The notes beneath the pieces were generated by a model. That model was not told the origin of the DNA. It worked only from the letters and a program-made list of their open reading frames with translations, and searched no databases. The translations under genes were made by a program, and so were the position numbers. From NCBI GenBank assembly GCA_016748015.1, contig JAAOMT010000603.1, positions 188,021 through 252,020 on the forward strand: 64,000 bases of DNA, written 5' to 3'. Below, piece after piece: positions 1 to 12,800 of this stretch. Source of the DNA: Geosiphon pyriformis (Eukaryota; Glomeromycota; Glomeromycetes; Archaeosporales; Geosiphonaceae). How positions within the stretch are numbered: position 1 is the stretch's first letter; each line of letters starts with the position of its first letter.

Positions 1-163
1 TACTATGAAATTAGATTTAAGCAGTTCTAAGATCTTAATCACTAAGGTAGACAGTTTAGAATCGAAAATAGTCACTCTTAAAATTTCAGTCAATTCAGTT
101 TTGGCAAGATTGAATCAATTGTATGCTGGCTTGGCTTTTTTAGTAAACCTCTTCTTCTAATAA
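1..163 (+). pseudogene. LINE A ORF1, C-terminal remnant
   Basis: This is the last ~54 codons of the ORF1 protein. The local translation (SSKILITKVDSLESKIV) matches the same region of copy E (SSKILTTKVGSLESKIV), a heptad-like stretch that is probably coiled coil. The stop at 161-163 corresponds to the ORF1 stop that overlaps the ORF2 start in copies C and D. Here the overlap reads TAATAAGT instead of CAATGAGT, three C-to-T or G-to-A changes. The upstream part is outside the window. Confidence 0.7.
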
Positions 164-3100
164 GTAACTTAATTTGGAAGATAGCTATGTGTAATGTTTG
201 TGGCATTAATGTCCCAGCCAAGCAGAAAGATGTTGTGTGCTGGCATCTTAATTCTGGTATTATGATTTCAATTATTACAAAAACAAAGTTAAAGTCTAGC
301 ACTAGGTCATAGATCATGAGTAGATTTGATAAGATGCAAATTTTTATTTCTGGTTTGAATAAGGGTTTATTCAAAGCTGGAGTAGCTATTATTATAAACA
401 GTTTTTTGGCTCATCATGTTTCTAAGATTGAGGAGATTCTTGATCATTTTATTTTAGTTTAATTTCTCTTTAAAGGCAAGCTTTCAGTTACAATTTTGGA
501 TTTATATGCTGGTGCTTCTGTTGAGATTAGATTTGGATTGGCTATGGAGGTCAACTTTCTTATAGCTAAGGCAGTTAACTCCAGCAGTTTTGTGGTTTTG
601 GGTGGAGATTTTAATGAAGATGAATCTAAGAAGAGTGCAAGTTTCAGAAAGTGTCTCAATTTGGGATTGGTCAATTCTTTATCAAAAAGTTCGGTTATAA
701 GAAGTTCTATATAGAAAAATTCAAAGAATGCTAAAAAAACAATTAATTATATGTTTGTCTCTTTAGATTTGATTAATACAATAGTATGTTGTAATGTTAT
801 GGATGTTAATAAACATTTTGATACTAATTATTGTGCAGTTACTATGTCAGTGAGTTTAGGTGGACTTTTGAGTATACTGTTATGGTTGAAATCTATATTT
901 CTTATTAATTATCACATGTATTAGCCACTGATGTCATATAATTAGCCACTTTATTTTTAGATAGTAATCATTAATCTGATCATTGACCACTTTTGATAGC
1001 TATATAAGCAATAAATCTCTTAGCTGTAGAAAAGCATATATAAATTAAAGAAAAAAAAGAAATAAAATAACAACTTTATTTTAATTCTTCTCTTTTCACT
1101 AATCTTCTTTTCTTTACCTTTAAGTATCTAAACATTTTAGAATAAAAAATTACTTGTTGGCATTTACCTACCCTTTTCCTAACTTGTATAATTATAGTAT
1201 TTGAAGATTATTGAATAAAATGTGACTGAAGAATACATCTGATACCTAATATTGAATTTTAAGAGTGCTGACATAAGGCATAGAATTATACCAGTGTGTG
1301 ATCATTTGTTAACAGTACAGACTATCCCTCTACCTTCAGATTTCCTAGTTATCTTTTGAAAAGTATAACAACTAAAATATTATGAGACTGATCTCATACA
1401 TTAAATTCATACTTATTCAATTTACTCTTTGAAGTTGAATTCCCTTTGATTTCTTTCATTACCCTACAATCTTGTTCTCTTTTGCTATCCATTAGCTTGT
1501 TACTCCAATCCATAACAATACAATTATGCTCTCTTTATAAACAAACAAATAGAAATTATTAAAATTTTAATTTTAAGAGTGCTAATATTATTAAATAGAC
1601 CAAGTTCAAAAAAGCTATAGTGATAAATGCCACTATGTTTTTTAATAAGTTTTTTGTGGCTGTGAGATTTTTAGATTTGGACACAATATAGAATGCTGTT
1701 TGCAAAGCTATGTGTCTATTAGTTGAGAAAGTTTTTAGAAAAAAATGATTCAAGAATTATGACAGTATCTTTACTAAGGAGTCATCCAGATTTCACAAAC
1801 TAGAACTTTTGGTGTTTAAGATTGTTAAAACTTTTTGTCTGGTTTTTCATGATGAGTTTGCTTTATTGCTGAATACATGAGGCTATTTTGATACTGTTAA
1901 TGCTTCTGAAGTGAAATTTTTTTCCTTTTAGAGTCTTATTTTAATGCTATTAGGTCAATTTTGGCTAAGATTAAGAAGTTTTATTGCTCTTCTAAGATAT
2001 TAGAGTTGGGATGTATTAGAGAATCTCAGATCAGATTGGCAATTAATAAGAGAATAGAAGATTTTGAAGTGAACAAGAGTTATACTATCAGAAATGTATT
2101 GAAATATTCCTTTCACAAAATAGTATTAAACCATTTGGTCATTGATAATAAATTGGTTCTGAAGCCTAATTTGATTAAGTCCAAGATAAACATAATTATA
2201 AAAAGCTGGACTAGAAAGTGTGAAGTAATTACGAATTTCTCTAATAATTGGTCTTATTAGTATCATTCATTGGAATATGTTTTTGATAATGTTTTCTCAA
2301 ACATAATAAGCCCAGTTAGTTTTGATGAATTGCTTAGTGTGGTTTTTAATCTGCCTAATGGCAAGGCTGCTGGTCTTTCTGGTATTTTGAATAAACTCTA
2401 AAAACATTGTGACAAATCAGTTTTGAATATGTTTTTGGTGTTTTTGAATTCTTTTTTATCTTGTGAATCAGTGCCTAATACTTAAAAAAGAGCTTGGGTT
2501 TCAATAATTCTCAAACCTTATGAGTAAAAAAATGTTTTTATAAACACTAGACCTATTGCTTTGATTAAAACTGTCTGTAAAATACTCTTCAAAATTCTCT
2601 CTAACAGGATCTCTTTAGCATGTGACATTTCTAATGTTCTCCATGAGAACAATTTTTTAGTTTTAAAGAGTATAATAATACAATCTCCTATCTTTGTTAT
2701 TGGTTTAGTAGTTAAAGATGTCTTGAAAAAAAACTGCAAACTCTGGCTGGTTTTATAAAACATGTAGTAGACTTATGATTTTGTTGAGTGAAAACATCTA
2801 AGGAAAAGTTTGGTCAAGATAAAAATATGTGGCAAGTTTATTAAGTTTTTTGACAGCATTTATAATGACCATGTTAACAAAGTAATAACTGACTTTGGGT
2901 TAATGAGTAAATACTAGGTGCATAATAATTTGGATCAAAAAGAGGTGTTTTTACTTCTTTTTTGGCACATATTTTATGATTCTCTTCTGTATAAAGTTAA
3001 AAGACAGAAAAGTGTGTATAGGTATAGGTTGAATTCTTATTTTGTTGTTAGGACTGGTTGTTTAGAATTTTAAGCTGAATTGATATCTTTTCTTGCTGCT

Positions 3101-5450
3101 AGTGCTTTTGTTGATAATACAATCTGAGTTGGTAGCAGCCAAACTGCTATCCAACACATTCTTAATATTGCTAGTAAATTTTTTTGAATCAATAACATCT
3201 TAATTAATAATGACAAAACAGTGGTCATTCTTGTCAATTGCAGAGTTGAATGCCCTTTTTTATCAATTAGCTGTTTGCCTATTTCTATTGCCAAAAAGTG
3301 GAAGTCTTATTGCTATCTGGATATTTTTTTATCTACTGAGAGTTTGTTAAAGTCTAATTTTGTTAAAGCATATTTGGATGTCCAGTTTTTTGTCAATCTT
3401 GTTTTTAGGAAGGCCATTTCTGATAAGCAGTTTTCATATTTGGTGTTGGCAGTTCTCCATCTTATTGTAAGCTATAAAATACAATTTAGCTTTGTTTCTA
3501 TTAGTGTGTATAATAAGTGAAATGTTTTGATTCATAAAAGCTTGAAGTCAAAGTCTAATCTGCTTCTCAATTTCTCTAATAACATGTTTTACTACTTTTC
3601 ACTATATGGTTTAAAAACTTTTAAGCAAGTCTAGGCTGAGAGCAAAATTGCTTCTGTTGTGTGTTTTGTGAACTTTGTTGGAATTTTGGGTCGTTTGTTT
3701 TTACACAGGTCTCATAATTTGCAAGTTTTATTTTGGTGTCCACTTTACTCTTTGATTTCTTCAGCTTGTATAAAAGTCAATACTTCTAATAATTTTTTGG
3801 CAAGTGTGGTTTGTATCTTTTTTGAATACAATTTATCTCTAAGTAGTCATATAAACAATTTTTTTCATTTTCATAGTAAAACTTTTATGTTAACTGTTCT
3901 TGGTAAATCCAAATTTTTTAAGTTTTTCCCTTTACTTCAGCAGTATGGCATTGCTTTTGTGGACCAGCTTCATGGTAAAAATAGAGCTATTTTTAATTGG
4001 AAAACTTTTAAACATTGAAAGAGACTGAACCCATGTGGCTCAATTTCTAACTGATTTAAGTTTTCTGTTAATTTTTTCAGTAATGTGGTTTTTTTTTCTA
4101 TGTGTTTCTCTTTTTTGGATGTTTTTGGGCTCTCAAATGTTCTTAAGTCTAGTAAGTTTGAGATAGTTTGCAATTGTTTTTTAGATGTTGATGCTGGTGG
4201 TCTTTTTGTTTATACAGATAAATCTTTAAGAGACTTGGAAAAATTTAGCATAAAGGCTGATGTGGCAGTTTTTTTAAGGACATTAACTTAGGTTTGAGTG
4301 TCAAGATTTCTGGTTTGATGTCTTCTATTTTGGTGAAGTTGTAAGCTATAATATTGGCTTTTAAGTGTGTTCTATCTTATAGTTCAGTTCATTTTTTTAC
4401 AGACAGTCAAGCTGCTTTGGATGCATGTAAATCAGAATTAAGTTTAGTGTATCCAGATTTTAGGAATTATTGTTGGGTCAAGCATTAGCACATTGTAAAC
4501 ATTATTCAGAAAAAAAATTTAAATGTTAGCTGGTACAAAGTAAAGGATTACTTAGGTGTTTTGGGTAATGTATATGCTAACATACTTGTCGATACTGCTT
4601 TTTTTTTTGGTACCTTTTTCCTCCTTAATTAGAAAAACATTATATTTTGGCTAAGAGTGATGTGGTTTTTGGTAATTTTAGACATTTTGTTTATGAGGTC
4701 TTCTAGTCTATTTATTGTGTATATTGAGAAGTTGGTTTTGGTTCTAAAATTCTGAATAGTAGTTTACTCTTAGATATTAATTGGTTTATTTTGTCCTTGG
4801 TATGGCATTCTGATTTACACATAGTTGTTGGTTTCACTAGTAAGTTTATTACTAGTGTTTACATGTACTTTATAAAAGCTTTGCACTATTGGCTGTTAGT
4901 TGCTGTTCAGAAGTGCCTATATGACAAACATTATTCCAGTGTATTGTGTTTGTATTGTGATAATGTTGAGATCTTGAACTATGCTTTTTCTTGTATGGTT
5001 GATGATTTTGTTTGTTGCAGTCTATTGGATGCTTATGTGGTTGCTTGGAATACACTCTCTGATTTTTCTCATTTCTTTTCTTGTGTGTTTCAGTTGTTGT
5101 CCTCTTGTGTTCTGAATATTGTAGTATATACAGCTCTTTATAAGAGCTTTGTTTTTAATGATTGAATTCAAGAGGCTGTATTTGTCTTTGGGAATTTCAA
5201 AGTTGTGAATCAGAAGGTTGTAAACTTTGTGCATGATTTCTGTTTTGCTTTTAGGGATGAGATTTGGTTAGTCTATGCTAAACACCATGTCTTTATGAAA
5301 AAGAATGGACTTATACTATGTAATAGTTTGGCTTCAGTTCCAGTTTTTGGGTTGTTATTAAAGTTTTTTAATGGTGTGACTAAGTTGCTTAATATTGATG
5401 AGATATTTGGTGCTAGTTTTGGTTTTCATAAATCTTGCTTGTTTTTTTAG
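160..5450 (+). pseudogene. LINE A ORF2 (endonuclease-RT-RNase H), dead copy
   Basis: By comparison with copies B and D, the endonuclease runs from ~170 to 900, the reverse transcriptase from ~2280 to 3520, RNase H from ~4195 to 4620 and the zinc finger plus C-terminal tail from ~4900 to 5450. Many in-frame stops and frame changes break it. The start codon equivalent at 160-162 is ATA. The endonuclease motif TETK reads TKTK, which loses the catalytic Glu. The RT catalytic box reads FVDN (near 3108-3120) instead of FxDD, followed at once by a stop where other copies have Trp. The RNase H region keeps a TDSQAALDAC motif (near 4400). Confidence 0.85.
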
Positions 5451-5569
5451 GTGTTAGAAACCCAGTCTTAATTTATATAAGTACATAGTATTGTTTTGAT
5501 CAGCTTGAATGGCTGGTCACATGTAAAAAATGTATGATTTACACCTAGTTTAAATTAATTATTTAATGT

Positions 5570-6412
5570 TATTACGGGATGGTTTTCTTGTTATATTTAA
5601 TTGCTGATATCCTGCTTTAATTGCAATCAGTCTTTCGTGAGTTCCTCAATTCTATTTGTGTGATAATGTCACTGTTACACTAAAGGCTTTCTTTTTACTG
5701 TTGCAATGTAAGTTATTCTTTAATTCTTGATTGTTGTGTGTGTTTATGTACTCCTTCTCAGAGGCTGAACTGAAATCTACCCACTGTCTGGGGTCTTCTC
5801 TGAGGCTATCCTTGCAATTGCCTGATGTGTTTCTCTAATCTAGAAACACAGAATGTTAATGGTCTTTAGCGCTTTTCTAATTCTCACAATAAAGCTTTTA
5901 TCAATTAATAACAACGTGAATAATCTTGATCAAGGATTATTCTTCCAAGGGTTTCAGTTGATGAATGATANNNNNNNNNNNNNNNNNNNNNNNNNNNNNN
6001 NNNNNNNNNNNNNNNGTTTTAAATATTTCTTTTTGATTTTTAAAGGTTTCTTGGGATATTTAATTTGAAAGTATGATTTAAAGTGGAGTTTGTTGGATAA
6101 AATTGGATCTATTGCTTGATAAGTTATGATTTTTATTACTTGATTGATTCTTTCTCAATATTAAAACTACTGTATATATACATGTTTGTAGTTCTACGAG
6201 AAAATACTTTCTTTTTGATATTTCAACCTGGTGCTTGCTGCTATCACCAGTTGGTGTTGGCTGCTATTGTAAACTGGTGCTTGCCACTATCGCGAGATGG
6301 TGTTTGCTACTATGTTAATCATTACCTTTCTAAGATTATTAGTGTGCTATATTATGATTGAATAGTTTGTATTATTTTTATGATTCTTTTTGCTAAATTC
6401 TTAAACCGTAAC
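5570..6412. mobile_element. Unclassified ~0.84 kb element inserted in LINE A
   Basis: This segment interrupts the LINE A 3' UTR. AATGT flanks both sides (5565-5569 and 6413-6417), and removing the insert restores the UTR as seen in copy B, so AATGT is a likely 5 bp target duplication. The left end is TATTACGGGATGG and the right end is AAACCGTAAC, so the ends share a short inverted TTACGG. A second, strongly decayed copy lies at 25669-26494. I see no convincing coding sequence; the two open frames here (5853 and 6116) are short and not conserved in the other copy. It is probably a non-autonomous DNA transposon. It contains a 45-N gap. Confidence 0.65.
5971..6015. other. Assembly gap (45 N)
   Basis: A run of 45 N lies inside the nested element. 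The second copy of the element has about 190 bp between the matching anchors, so the hidden length is probably not large. Confidence 0.99.
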
Positions 6413-6461
6413 AATGTATTATATTAGGTAGTGTTTGAACTTTACTTATTAAAAAAAAAAA

Positions 6462-7865
6462 TTTATATCAAATAATAATTTTTTGTTAAATAGCAATTTT
6501 AATAATACTATAATATTAATTATATAATTTATATTAAAGACAAACTTTAATAATAATAATGATAAAAATTTAACAAAATTAATTATTATATCTCTAAAAA
6601 AATAGCCAATAAAAAATATATAATAGAAAATATATTGTAAAAAATATTTATTTAAATTATTATTTTTATTAAAAATTTAATATTTATATATTATTATGGG
6701 TAAACTTAGAGAATATGTTTGTAATATTTGGTATTTATAATTTAATATTAAGAGCCAGTTGATTTTTGAATAAATTAATATTTGTTGTAAAGTTAATTAT
6801 TAGTTTTTAAAGATTTTTTTATTTGATATTCTATTTGTTGAGTTTTTTTATTATAAAATACAAAAATATTGTTTCTTTTAATGTATTGTTATATTTGTGT
6901 TTTTTTTCAAGTTAATCAAGTACAGTTATTAAAATCTAGCATTGTTTTTTTGTTTTTTGATAAGCAAACAAAATAAAATTAATATTCAAATTTAAGAAAA
7001 ACTTTTATTTTTTATTAAATTATTATAAAGTTTATTTCCAGACAATTAATTTTCAATGTTACTGTTCCATAAAAAATAAAAAAAAATAAAAAATAAAAAA
7101 TAAAAAATTAGTATTCTATTAATTATTATGATTAAAAACAATTAGTTTAAGTTATTAAGATTTTAAAAGCATTTATGCTAATTACATCTGGCTTGAAACA
7201 AAACTAAACAAAAACAATTAATTAGATTTCAATACTTAACTATTATAAGATCATAAACTTGTAAATTAAACAATAATATTTTATTTAGTAAATTTAAAAT
7301 ATAAAAAATAAAAATAAAAAAAAAGTTTTTAAGCTAAAAATAAAATAATAATATTAATTTAATTCTTATATGTTCTGTTTTTTATCTGTTAAAACTATTA
7401 CTTTTTATATATATATTTTAGTTCTATAAAATTGTTTTTAATTGCTTATTAATATTAGCTATTATTTACTATTTTAGCTATTGTTTTGTTTTTTTACACT
7501 ATAATTAATTCTTTTATATTATTACTAATTATTTTATATTATTGTGTATTATCTTATATTATCTTGAATTATTTTATGTTATTTTGTATTATTTTGTATT
7601 ATCTTATTTTTTTATGTTATCACATGATAATTACATTCTTTTAATAGTTTTGAATTGGTTTTTTACTCAGATAATATTATTTTTTCTTTTTAAAATTGAG
7701 TTTTTGCAAAATCATAAATATTTTCAAAAATTGTTCTTTTAGTATAGTGTTTAATTATTGTGTTAAATATTGTTTTTTATAGTTTCTTAAACTAAAAATT
7801 TGTTATTTATTCAATATTATTAACTATAATAATTTTTAATGAATTTTTTAACAGTATAACTAAAC
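6462..7865. other. AT-rich desert between LINE A and LINE B
   Basis: This is almost pure A+T with simple-sequence patches such as AAAAATAAAAAATAAAAAAT near 7080-7110 and TATTATTTTGTATTATTTTG near 7560-7600. I see no gene. It may be fully decayed transposon sequence, but no homology is visible by eye. Confidence 0.6.
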
Positions 7866-8010
7866 AATATAAAACTTCTTTCTTTCCTTTGTCCAAAATT
7901 CCCAAAAAAGAGTCAAAAGTTTTTTCAAAAGAAGTTTTTTTACCATTCAGTACAATAAATCAAAACCGTTCTTCAATTACGAGGCCATTGTTGGCTCTGT
8001 TATTGCTGTT

Positions 8011-9805
8011 ATAAAAAAGACTATTAAAGTTTCTGGTTCTGAGAGTGGTTTCAATGTGGTTGTATCGAGGAAAAAGAGGAAGGGAAGTGTATTGACAGAG
8101 GGTGTTGATAATAGAGGGGTTGCTACTAAAGCTCCTGGTGTTTGTTCATAGGATTCAGAGACTAGGGATACTACTAAATCTGAGAGTATTGATATGGAAG
8201 AGGAGTATCTGGTAGAGGAGACCAGCTTTGATTATGGTGAAGGTGGTGCTCTGGCTGGTGGGAATCATGATCAGACACCCACGAGTTCAAAAGTTAAAAC
8301 CAAGAAGGTGTTGGACAAGCCATTGGGAAAGATTGATTTCTCAAAGAGTAGTAATAATGATGGTGTTCTCTCGAATACTCCTCTTGAGCTCCCCCCTTCT
8401 ATGAAAAACTTGGTCAATGTTCCAGTCAAGAAGTCATTCACGTTGGATATTGGCTTGGATAAGGTGGCCAACAAATCTTCTCAGGAAAAGCTTGTGGTGG
8501 TGAAGATATTATTTTCTGAAATCAATGGTTTTGGGGGGGGCGTCTACCCCCTCAAAATTCTCAGGGATTATCAGAGCAATGTTCACTTCCGAATTGAGTC
8601 TAATGAAAGCTACTGATAAGGCTGTGAATGCGAAGATCCTAGTAAACACTAATCTCAAAAAATCTTCTGGGTGGTTAGATCGGACTGTGGTCATAAAAGA
8701 AATTCTGATTGGAATGTTAGCTGAGGCTGTGCACACTGCGCTATCCGAGTTTGGAGTTGTTAGGGCAATTAAGATGCAATTAATCGGGCTGTGGCAAAAG
8801 ACAGTGGTAGATTTCAAGCAATCAGATCAGGCTGATTTGGTTGCAGCTGAGTGGTCTATTCTGATTGGAAAAGATGCTGTATGTGTGGCTAGGGCTGATT
8901 CAGACAAAGAGGCATGGGACACAAGGGATTGACATAGGATGCTGCTCTACACATTGCCAATAGAGACTAATGCTCATGATATCTGAGACTTTGTTAGGTC
9001 TGTGGGTGGGAAAACATGTGTCATTAATTGTCATCTTGTTACGTATGCTCAGGCCAGATGCACTGTTGTTTGCTTCAACTCTGCTGAGTCATTGAATGCT
9101 GTTGTGGGAACCATGCCAGTACTTAAAAATGCCAATCTCCGCTGGTCTTGCCTCATTTCTGCTAAATGTGCCAAGTGTGAGAAGTTGAGTTATACGTCAT
9201 TGGGTTGTGTAATTGGTGGGAAATTTTCTTCTGGTAATTTGTCGCGTAAGGCTTTTTCAAACACAGATAAAAGCAGACTGGCAGCCATCTATGCCAAACG
9301 CTCAGCTCCAGTTGCTCATCTGGTCTCTTTTGGTGATTTATCTTGGGCAAAGGTTGCTCGTGGGTCTTCTTCTTTCTCCTTTTCTAGTCAGAATGTTTTG
9401 TTGAATGATGGCTTCTCTTTGGAAATGAAGCCATCCCTACTGGTTATGATAGAAGTCAACAATAGGTTTGCCGCTCTTAAGTGCAGTTTCGCCAGCCTTG
9501 TGGAACAAGTTAATAAGCTGGCTAAGAAGTTGGATGCACTCAGATCAATGGTTTCCCAGCCTAGCCCTGGATGTCAGCCATTGGTCACCCCTTCATCACA
9601 GGATCAAAGGGCGGATATAGTAATGAGTGAGGGCTTGGGTGTGTTTACTAATGGTGAGACTGTTGCGGGAGCAGTGTTTTTTGATATGTCTTCAGTATCT
9701 AAGCTGGAAGATAGCATGAAATGTCTAATGGAAACAGTTCTGGGCCTTTTGGCCAAAGTGGATAGTATAAGTGTGCATTCAGTGTTCCTACCCTTCACTC
9801 AATAA
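8011..9805 (+). pseudogene. LINE B ORF1 (nucleic-acid-binding gag-like protein), broken
   Basis: The start equivalent of copy D's Met reads ATA at 8011. The N-terminal half (8194-8616) is acidic and low-complexity. The frame then shifts at a run of eight G (8533-8540) where copy D has seven. The second half (8525-8932, then 9002-9805) holds an RRM-like region (TVVIKEILIGMLAEAV), a CCHC-type knuckle and a coiled coil. The knuckle reads CAKCEKLSYTSLGC, with Tyr where copies D and E have His. A stop at ~8930 and another at ~8985 interrupt it. The ORF1 stop TAA at 9803-9805 overlaps the ORF2 start position. Confidence 0.8.
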
Positions 9806-12800
9806 GCAGTTTAGTCTGGAAATTTGCTACGTGCAATGTTAGGGGCATAAACAATCCTGCTAAGCAAGAGGACATTATTAGATGGCATAAAGAAATGAAC
9901 AATTTGATCTCTATCATTACTGAAACAAAATTAAAAGGTAAGGTTTGTCTGTGGATTGCAGATAAGTTTGATGATGTCCAAGTGTTCACTTCTGGTTTAG
10001 ACTCTGGTCACTTGGGTGCAGGTGTTGCTGTTATCATGGACGTTTCTTTGGCTCATTATGTGTGCAAGGTTTCTGAGGTGCCTGGTTGGCTCCTGTCTGT
10101 TAAATTACTTTTCAAGGGTAAACTTTCTGTGTTGATTCTGGGGCTTTATGTTGGTGCTTTTCCAGCAGTTCAATTCTCTCAGGCTGGTAAAGTCAACTCG
10201 CTCATTGCGAAGGCTGTTAATGAATCTTCTTTCATTGTTCTTGGTGGCAATTTCAATGAAGATGGTTCTCATAAGTATACAAGTTTTAGGAAGTGCCTTG
10301 ATTTGGGTCTGGCAAATTCTTTGGTCGGAAGCCCGGCTGTGAAATTGCCCACTTGGACAAATTCTAGAGGTGTTAGGAAAACAATTGACTATGTGATGGT
10401 TTTTTCAAATTTGGTTAATGTGATAGTATACTGCAGTGTCTCAGATATTGGTGAGCATTTTGAAACAAACCATTAGGCTGTTTCTGTGTCTTTGGGTTTG
10501 GGTGGTTTATTGAATGTGCAGTTGAACTCTCTTTGCAAACAGGCAAATAGAAATTGTTGGAAGTTTAATTTTAAGGGTGCTGATGACATGAAATGAAACA
10601 AGTTCAAGGGTGCTATGGCTGCTAATGCCACCATGTTCTCTGACGATTTTATTGTCTCCCAGTGATTCTCAGATTTGGATGCAATGTGAGATATTGTTCG
10701 CAAGATAATGGTTCTTTTAGCTGATGAGGTGTTCAAGAAAAAATGGTTTAAGAAATATGATAGTGTCTTCACTAGAGAATCATCCAAATTTCATAAGTTA
10801 GAACTTTTGATATCAAAGCTGGTTAAATTCATTTCACTGTTGGATGTCTGGAGTTCTTTTGATGATGATAACGCCTCTGTGGTCAGATCTCTTTTTCTCT
10901 CTGGCTCTCCTCTTGATACTGTTTGGTCAGCCTTTTCTAAGATCAGAAAAACCTATTGCTCACTTAAAATAACAGAATCGAAGCATGTAGAGGAATCTCA
11001 TATTAAATCAGCAATCAATAAGAGAATAGAAAGTTTCAAGCTGAACAAGGGTCACACTATTCAGAGCATTCTAGAGCGCCCTTTCTGTAAAGTTGTTTTG
11101 GATCACTTAGTTGTGGACAATAAGCTAATTTTGAAACCTGGTCCTATGAAATCAAGGGTAATCATGGAAGGATGAACTAGGAAGTGTAGAGTGGTTCCCG
11201 ATGTCCCTAATGTGTAACACCATTAGTATTGGCCATTGGATTACGTTTTTGATGAGGCTTTTTCTGGTGTAGCCAATTGAGTTTTTGGAATTGTTCGGTG
11301 TGGTTTCTGATCTGCCTATTGACAAAACTGCTGGTTTTTCGGGTATTTCAAATAAGCTGTGGATGCATAATAATAGGTTTGTTCTGAATATGCTCTTGGT
11401 GCTTCTGAATTCTTGTCTGTCTCATGAGTTTGTGCCTGGTCCTTGGAAGAAAGCTTGGGTTTCGATGATCCCTAAACCATACGAGTGGGAAGGTGTCCTT
11501 ACAAATACCTGACCTATAGCCTTAATTGAGATAACTCACAAGATCCTCTCCAAGATTTTCTCCGACAGGATATTGCTGGTGTGCAGTGCTCATGACATTC
11601 TTCATGGAGATAATTTTTCAGTTTTGAAGAGTACAACTACCCAAACTCCTATTTTTGCTATTGGTTCGGTTGTTGAGGATGCTTTGGAGAAAAACAGAGA
11701 GCTCTGGCTGGTATTGCAGGACATGTGAAAAGCATACAACTCTGTTGGGTGGGAGCATCTTGAGAAGTGTTTGGTCAGAATCAAAATGTGTGGCAAATTT
11801 ATTTGCTTTTTCAGTAATATTCATAAGAATCGGACCAATTGGGTTATGACAGATTTCAGTTTAACTAATGGTTATAGTGTACATGATGGGTTGAACCAAG
11901 GAGAAGTTTTTTCCTTCCTTCTTTGGCACATATTTTATGATCCTCTTTTGTGTGAAGTCAAGCATCAAGAGAGTGTGTACAGATATAAACTTAATTCCCA
12001 TTTTGTCTCTAGGAGTGGTCACACTGAATCTCATGCTGGGTTTTCTACTTTTTTCACTGCTGGGGCTTTTGTTGATAACACAATTTGGGTTGGCAGCAGT
12101 CAGACTACTACTCAACATATTCTCAATGTTGCTAGTGAATTTTTTCAGATTAATGACATTTTAATTAATAATGACAAAACTGTGGCCATTCCTATTAATA
12201 GCAGAATCAGCAATCCGTTTCTTTTCATCAGTAGTTTACCCATTTCTATAGCCAAAAAAGGTGAATCTTATCAGTATCTTGGTATCTTTCTCTTAACTGA
12301 TGGTCTTTCTAAGCCTAATTTGGCTAAAGCACATTCAGACGTTCATTTTTTCAGTAATTTGGTTCTAAAGAAAGTGGTTTCAGATAAGCAGTTCTTGTAC
12401 CTAGTGTTGGCAGTTCTCCAACCTATAGTTAACTACAAGATGCAGTTCAGCTTTGTCTCTATTAGTGTGTGTGACAAGTAGGATGCTCTGATTTGCAAGG
12501 ATTTGAAACTTAAATCTGGTCTTCCTCTTGATTTTCCTAGTAACACAATTCATCATCCTTCTTTTTATGGTTTGAGGTCCTTTTCACAATGTTAATCTGA
12601 AAGCAAAGTTGCTTCACTTATTAGTTTTGCAAATTCCTGTGAAGTTCTGGGTCAATTGTTTAGTCACAAATCTTACGACTTGCAGGTTCTGTGTTGGCAC
12701 CCCATTTATCCATTGAGTTCACCGGCTCGTACCCATGTCTGTGTTTCCAATAATTTCTTGTCAGGTTTGGTATGCATTCTTCTTAAATGCAATTTGTCTT

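Larger units (their letters stand above)
1..6461 (+). mobile_element. LINE copy A, non-LTR retrotransposon, decayed and interrupted
   Basis: This is a heavily mutated LINE whose 5' part lies outside the window. It matches copies B, D and E in order: the ORF1 end, endonuclease, reverse transcriptase, RNase H, C-terminal zinc finger and 3' UTR. Its 3' UTR motif CCTAGTTTAAATTA is followed by a foreign insertion (5570-6412). The UTR then resumes with TTAGGTAGTGTTTGAAC and ends in TTATTAAAAAAA. Compared with copy B, many C and G positions read T and A, and stops fill every domain. It is one of the two most decayed copies, with E. Confidence 0.88.
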
